Assembly (NCBI GenBank): GCA_937899245.1
Contig: CALDKB010000049.1
Span: 1-64,000, forward strand
Reading direction: 5' to 3'
Source of the DNA: an uncultured Bacteroidales bacterium
GTDB taxonomy: Bacteria; Bacteroidota; Bacteroidia; Bacteroidales; ML635J-15
Length of the DNA stretch: 64,000 nucleotides
The notes beneath the pieces were generated by a model. The model ran no database searches. It was not told the origin of the DNA and saw nothing but the letters and a program-made list of their open reading frames with translations. The position numbers and the translations under genes are program-made. Positions within the stretch are counted from its first letter, which is position 1. The number at the start of each line of letters is the position of its first letter. Of this stretch, positions 60,140 to 64,000 are shown piece by piece.

Positions 60140-61348
60140 TTATAATTCGGTACGACCAAATACTTCGACTGCCTTATTGAAAATTCCTGTGAGATATGCG
60201 AGAGTCATTCCGTAGTTTGAGATTGGAATTCCGGCATCAGTTGCTGTTTTCAACCTGTTTATCAGTTGTTTGCGTGTCACCATGCAACCTCCGCACTGAA
60301 TTACCATTGCGTAGTCGGTGATTTTTCCGGGAATATCGTCGAGACCAGCGACGAAAGTAAAGTCCAATTTCTTGCCTGTGAACTTGCGAAGTCCGTTTGG
60401 AATTTTTACGCGGCCAATATCCTCGCACGAAACGTGGTGACTGCAACTTTCGAGCATGAGGATTTTGTCTCCGTCCTGAAGTTTTGAGATGTAAGGCGTT
60501 CCCTTGATATAATTTTGAAAATCACCTTTGCTACGGGCAAGAACAATAGAAAAGCTTGTCAGAGGAATGTCTGCCGGGATTTTAGCTTTAATGATGTGGA
60601 AAACCTGAGAATCAGTAACAACCAGTTTTGGCTTAATTCCACGAGAGAAGAAATTTTCAACCTCTGTGTCCTGAATTACGATTGCAATGCAGTGGTTGTC
60701 AAGGCAATCGCGAAGGACTTGAACTTGGGGGAGAATCATTCTTCCTTGAGGAGCTTCGCTGTCTATCGGTGTGATTAACAGAACAATGTCGTTCTGTGCG
60801 ACAATATCGCCAAGAAGAGTCTGGAATGTCCATGTGCTTTCTGGTGCAATTTGTTTAATTGTATCGAAAACGAGAGAAATATTATCCCTGTTTGTCGTCG
60901 TGAAGTCTAAAACTGGCACATTAAATTCAGCTTCAATGTCGGATTTTAGTCCTGAGCAAATTGGAGCGAGGTCAGATTTGTTGTGGATTATGAAGAAAGG
61001 AGTCTTCAGCTCGTTAATTTTATGAATGAGGTCTCGTTCGTAATCGCCAAAGTTGTTATCGGAAATTACGAGAATAGCCATATCTATAACATTAAGTGTA
61101 TCGATTGATTTTTGGATTCTTAGCTGTCCGGTTTCGCCTTCATCGTCGATTCCGGCGGTGTCGATGAAAATTACCGGTGCGTAGCCAAGTATTTCGAACG
61201 AGCGCTTTACCGGATCGGTCGTCGTGCCTTTAAGGTCGGATACAATAGATATGTTTTGCCCTGACAGACAGTTGATTAACGATGATTTTCCGACATTTCG
61301 TCTGCCGTATATTCCTATGTGAGGTTTATTTTCTTTTCCTTGTTGCAT
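60140..61348 (-). CDS. hydF: [FeFe]-hydrogenase maturation GTPase HydF
   Basis: Scaffold on which the hydrogenase H-cluster precursor is built. 402 aa with an N-terminal Era-like GTPase (GRRNVGKSS P-loop at 15-23, TTTDP, DTAGIDD) and the C-terminal cluster-binding set CSH plus CGGC (ESCSHHVSC and IQCGGCMV). HydE and HydG are not in the window. Last gene of a leftward operon, 1 nt after prmC. Implies an [FeFe]-hydrogenase elsewhere in the genome. Confidence 0.94.
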   Translation of the reverse strand: MQQGKENKPHIGIYGRRNVGKSSLINCLSGQNISIVSDLKGTTTDPVKRSFEILGYAPVIFIDTAGIDDEGETGQLRIQKSIDTLNVIDMAILVISDNNFGDYERDLIHKINELKTPFFIIHNKSDLAPICSGLKSDIEAEFNVPVLDFTTTNRDNISLVFDTIKQIAPESTWTFQTLLGDIVAQNDIVLLITPIDSEAPQGRMILPQVQVLRDCLDNHCIAIVIQDTEVENFFSRGIKPKLVVTDSQVFHIIKAKIPADIPLTSFSIVLARSKGDFQNYIKGTPYISKLQDGDKILMLESCSHHVSCEDIGRVKIPNGLRKFTGKKLDFTFVAGLDDIPGKITDYAMVIQCGGCMVTRKQLINRLKTATDAGIPISNYGMTLAYLTGIFNKAVEVFGRTEL

Positions 61349-61349
61349 A

Positions 61350-62207
61350 TTAAAAGTTCCTAGTTGTTTCGATGAAACGGTCTTTTCCGTTCAAGTCCTT
61401 AATTATATTGGTGTTATTATAGGAGAAAGATTCGCAAAGTTCAGTCATTTCTTTTCCAAATCGTTCATTGATTTCAAGATAGACTTTAGTAGGATAATTT
61501 GGTTGATGCCTGTCGATGAACTCAATGATTTTTCGATAGAAAACAAGCGGGTCGCAGTCGTCGACATAAAGTGCAATATTTGGCTCGTATTCGGTTACAT
61601 TCCTGTGCATCAGTTTTTTTTCGCTGTTAAGAACATATGGAGGATTGCTGATCACAATGTCGAATTTCTCATCAAAAGGAAAATTCTCGCATGATAGTAT
61701 GTCGTATTTAGCAGTTTTAACATCTGCCTTATTGCTGTTTGCGTTCTTATTGGTGATCTCAAGAGCCTTAGGGAAAATATCGACGGCAAATACATTAGCC
61801 TCAGTCAGAATTTTCTTTATTGTAATTGAAATGCAGCCGCTTCCGCAACCAATGTCTAGAATGTTGATAGGTGTATTAGCAGTTGTTTTGCATATTGTAT
61901 CGACGAGGATTTCGGTTTCCTGCCGTGGAATAAGCACATTGCTGTCGACATAGAAATTCAAACCATAGAATTCGGCATTTTGCGTGATATATTGGACGGG
62001 TTCGCCCATAGTTAAGCGTAATGCTTTTTCCTGAAGAAGAGCAATGTCCGGGTTCTCCAGTTCGTTGTCGCTGTTAATTAGCATATTGGTGCGCGACAGT
62101 TTCAAAATGTCGCATACCAGAATTTCGGCTATAGACTTTGCTTCGTTTGCATCGTATAATCGAGCAAGATTTGCCGACAAGTCCTTTATGAACCGAGAGA
62201 TAGTCAT
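61350..62207 (-). CDS. prmC: Release factor glutamine methyltransferase PrmC
   Basis: SAM-dependent N5-methyltransferase acting on the GGQ Gln of release factors RF1/RF2. 285 aa with a helical N-terminal domain, LDIGCGSGCISI (SAM motif I) and the catalytic NPPY motif in ISNPPYVLN. The IPRQETEILVD segment is typical. It abuts tsaC (stop and start adjacent) and hydF. Confidence 0.95.
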   Translation of the reverse strand: MTISRFIKDLSANLARLYDANEAKSIAEILVCDILKLSRTNMLINSDNELENPDIALLQEKALRLTMGEPVQYITQNAEFYGLNFYVDSNVLIPRQETEILVDTICKTTANTPINILDIGCGSGCISITIKKILTEANVFAVDIFPKALEITNKNANSNKADVKTAKYDILSCENFPFDEKFDIVISNPPYVLNSEKKLMHRNVTEYEPNIALYVDDCDPLVFYRKIIEFIDRHQPNYPTKVYLEINERFGKEMTELCESFSYNNTNIIKDLNGKDRFIETTRNF

Positions 62208-62768
62208 TTATCTGATTACCTGAATATTTCCGTCGTTAGTGACTTTTATAATATCTGAATTTTTGTTTTTGCTAAGTTCGTCAAGTCGCAAAGGAACGAT
62301 ATAATCTACGTTCATTTTCAGTTCGTTTGCGATGTCGCAGTAGCCCAATGGAGGATTAGTTCCTGATAGGTTTGCGGAAGTGGATACTATCGGCTTCCCG
62401 AATTGTTTGATTACCAATCTGCAAAAATCATCGTTGACGATTCGTATTCCGATTGAGCCATCGGCTGCGACAAGGTTTTGCGGTAGATTTTTTGCCTTTG
62501 GGTAGATAATTGTTAGTGGCCTGTCTGCAGCTTCTATTAGTTGTTCAGCAATTTCGGGAATAGACTCGGTGTAATTTTTCATCATTTCAATTGAGTCGAC
62601 AAGTATCAGCATGCTTTTGCTAGAGTCGCGATGTTTGATGTCGTATATTTTTGATATTGCGTTTTTGTCGCAAGCATTGCATCCGATACCCCAGATGGTG
62701 TCGGTAGGATAGAGGATTGTGCCTCCGTTTTCGAGGACCTTGCAGGTCTCATCAACAATTTTTTTCAT
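62208..62768 (-). CDS. tsaC: Threonylcarbamoyl-AMP synthase (TsaC/YrdC)
   Basis: Makes threonylcarbamoyl-AMP from Thr, bicarbonate and ATP for t6A tRNA modification. 186 aa, the short TsaC form without the Sua5 C-terminal domain. LYPTDTIWGIGC, KHRDSSKSM and STSANLSG are the family motifs. Its start overlaps the upstream glycosyltransferase stop by four bases. Confidence 0.95.
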   Translation of the reverse strand: MKKIVDETCKVLENGGTILYPTDTIWGIGCNACDKNAISKIYDIKHRDSSKSMLILVDSIEMMKNYTESIPEIAEQLIEAADRPLTIIYPKAKNLPQNLVAADGSIGIRIVNDDFCRLVIKQFGKPIVSTSANLSGTNPPLGYCDIANELKMNVDYIVPLRLDELSKNKNSDIIKVTNDGNIQVIR

Positions 62769-63874
62769 AGTTTATTATAGAAAGACATTAGTTCTTCGGT
62801 GATTAAGTTTCTATTGAAACGCTTGCTGCGTTCGTAGCCGCGTTCAATTAGTTTTTGGCGTTCGCTATCGTTTTCAAGCAGATATTTTATCGCTTCCGCA
62901 AGATTGTCCTTATGTGGGGCGTTAATTGTGAAAGCGGCGTTACCTGCAATTTCGCCGGTACTGCCGTTGCTGTTTGTTATTACGGGTGTTCCGGAGAAGA
63001 ATGCTTCGAGGATAGGAATTCCAAATCCCTCGTACATGGACGGATAGATGAATAGGTCTGCCATCTGGTAAATTGCAGGCAGGTCGGCATTTCCGAGACG
63101 TTCAAGTACGTGCAGTTGCGATGACATGTTATGGGCGTCGGCATAGGCCTGAATTTCATCGTAGTAAGATGTTTTTCGGCCAACGAGTACAAAGTCGATG
63201 TCGAGATTGTATTCGTGAATAGCTTCAAGAATTTTGTGGGTGTTCTTTCGCTTTTCGATGGTTCCTACGGAAAGTATGTAGTGCTGAGGTAAGTTGTTGG
63301 CCTTGCGTATTCGTTCCTTTTCTTCGTCGCTAATCTTTTGTGCGAACTTTTGGTTGCAAGTTTGATATAGGACATCGATTTTCTTGTCGTTTATGCCGTA
63401 GAATTCCATTATGTCGTTTTTCGTCTGGCTGCTTGTGGCGATTATCCGGTCGGATTTTTCGCAGGCATAACGAAACTTGATGTCGTTTATCTTTCTGTCA
63501 AAGAATTTATATAGATGCGGGAATTTTAGGAAAATAAGGTTGTGAATTGTAACAACTTTAACAGCTTTTGTCTTGTCGATGTCTCTTGGCAGCTCGTTGC
63601 ACAGTCCATGAAAAATGTCTAATCCGTAATTGCTTGCGAGTTCTCCGAGATGCATAGGTCTCCAGCTGGCCATTGATAATTTAGAGGAGCTTTCGGGCAT
63701 TATTAGATTGTTGCAATATTTATCCTCAACAAGACCATAAGGATTGCCAGTGCTGAAAAGATAGTACTCGTTTTCGGGGTACAAATCCTGTAGAGAACGA
63801 ATGACATCCCTGCTGTAGTTTCCAAAACCTGCTTTGTTGACAAAAGCACCGGTTGCATCAAATCCGATTTTCAT
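62765..63874 (-). CDS. GT-B glycosyltransferase (family 1/4-like)
   Basis: Protein of 369 aa with two Rossmann-like halves. The N-terminal IGFDATGAFVNKAGFGNYSRDV and C-terminal VGTIEKRKNTHKILEA, YPSMYEGFGIPILEAF (the EX7E-type nucleotide-sugar site) and TGEIAGNAA are typical of retaining GT4 enzymes. Acceptor unknown; probably surface polysaccharide or glycolipid. It follows dapD by 10 nt and overlaps tsaC by four bases. Confidence 0.9.
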   Translation of the reverse strand: MKIGFDATGAFVNKAGFGNYSRDVIRSLQDLYPENEYYLFSTGNPYGLVEDKYCNNLIMPESSSKLSMASWRPMHLGELASNYGLDIFHGLCNELPRDIDKTKAVKVVTIHNLIFLKFPHLYKFFDRKINDIKFRYACEKSDRIIATSSQTKNDIMEFYGINDKKIDVLYQTCNQKFAQKISDEEKERIRKANNLPQHYILSVGTIEKRKNTHKILEAIHEYNLDIDFVLVGRKTSYYDEIQAYADAHNMSSQLHVLERLGNADLPAIYQMADLFIYPSMYEGFGIPILEAFFSGTPVITNSNGSTGEIAGNAAFTINAPHKDNLAEAIKYLLENDSERQKLIERGYERSKRFNRNLITEELMSFYNKL

Positions 63875-63884
63875 AAGCGATGTT

Positions 63885-64000
63885 TTAAACGGCTACATTA
63901 TTTTCTCTCAAGGCATCGTTCAGCGATGTTTTCTTGTCGGTAGATTCCTTTCTCTTTCCGATAATCAGTGCGCATGGCAGATAGTAAGTTCCAGCTGGAA
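63885..64000 (-). CDS. dapD: Tetrahydrodipicolinate N-succinyltransferase, C-terminal fragment (DapD)
   Basis: The last 37 residues are visible on the minus strand (PAGTYYLPCALIIGKRK... ending NNVAV) before TAA at 63885-63887. The YYLPCALIIGKR and TDKKTSLNDALRE segments match the end of Bacteroidetes DapD, the lysine/diaminopimelate pathway enzyme. The gene continues beyond the window. It heads the GT-tsaC-prmC-hydF operon as seen here. Confidence 0.8.
   Translation of the reverse strand, partial: PAGTYYLPCALIIGKRKESTDKKTSLNDALRENNVAV

Overview
The window comes from a strictly anaerobic member of the Bacteroidetes, most likely order Bacteroidales. The evidence is Bacteroidetes-type -7 promoter boxes (TAnnTTTG) ahead of many genes, C-terminal type IX secretion (T9SS) sorting domains on two exported enzymes, paired DUF1573 proteins, a fused SpmA/SpmB-type membrane protein, and an anaerobe's oxygen-defence set (flavodiiron protein, rubredoxins, rubrerythrin, ferritin, PerR) together with HydF and tryptophanase. 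I cannot name a genus. I saw no rRNA, tRNA, CRISPR array, transposase or prophage gene.

Layout. 1-826 is gene-free, repeat- and palindrome-rich DNA. 827-10975 is a co-directional seven-gene island: a type III restriction-modification pair (mod, res), two small paralogous proteins, a DndD-like SMC/ABC ATPase, a HerA/DUF87-type ATPase, and an HNH protein carrying a DGQH motif. The centre of mod is far more AT-rich than its ends, as expected for a swapped target-recognition domain. This island is the best candidate in the window for an undescribed defence system.

11100-31844 is mostly ordinary chromosome: LD-carboxypeptidase, PurQ, CapA-like protein, a P-type calcium ATPase, a secreted esterase, an AddB-like nuclease, chorismate synthase, SppA, an EamA transporter, an exonuclease with a signal-peptide-like N-terminus, the SpmAB-like protein, a DegT aminotransferase, IlvE and a lipoprotein. 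31912-36068 is a leftward oxidative-stress cluster, perR-fprA-rubredoxin-hrb-ferritin-nifX-like with rubrerythrin after it. The predicted chemistry is reduction of O2 and peroxide by rubredoxin-linked electron transfer, with iron storage, under a PerR/Fur-type repressor.

36518-50862 holds an InlB-repeat/FISUMP lipoprotein, an MFS transporter, a 57-residue basic protein with an apparently leaderless promoter, TamB, TsaD, two tandem DUF1573 proteins, a large T9SS subtilase and a TrmH-type methyltransferase. 50927-60004 holds HU, GyrA, a TPR protein, tryptophanase preceded by a leader ORF and two mutually exclusive hairpins, and MutS. 60140-64000 is a leftward operon dapD(partial)-glycosyltransferase-tsaC-prmC-hydF that runs off the right edge.

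All functional names rest on motifs and overall similarity recognised by eye; no database search was run.
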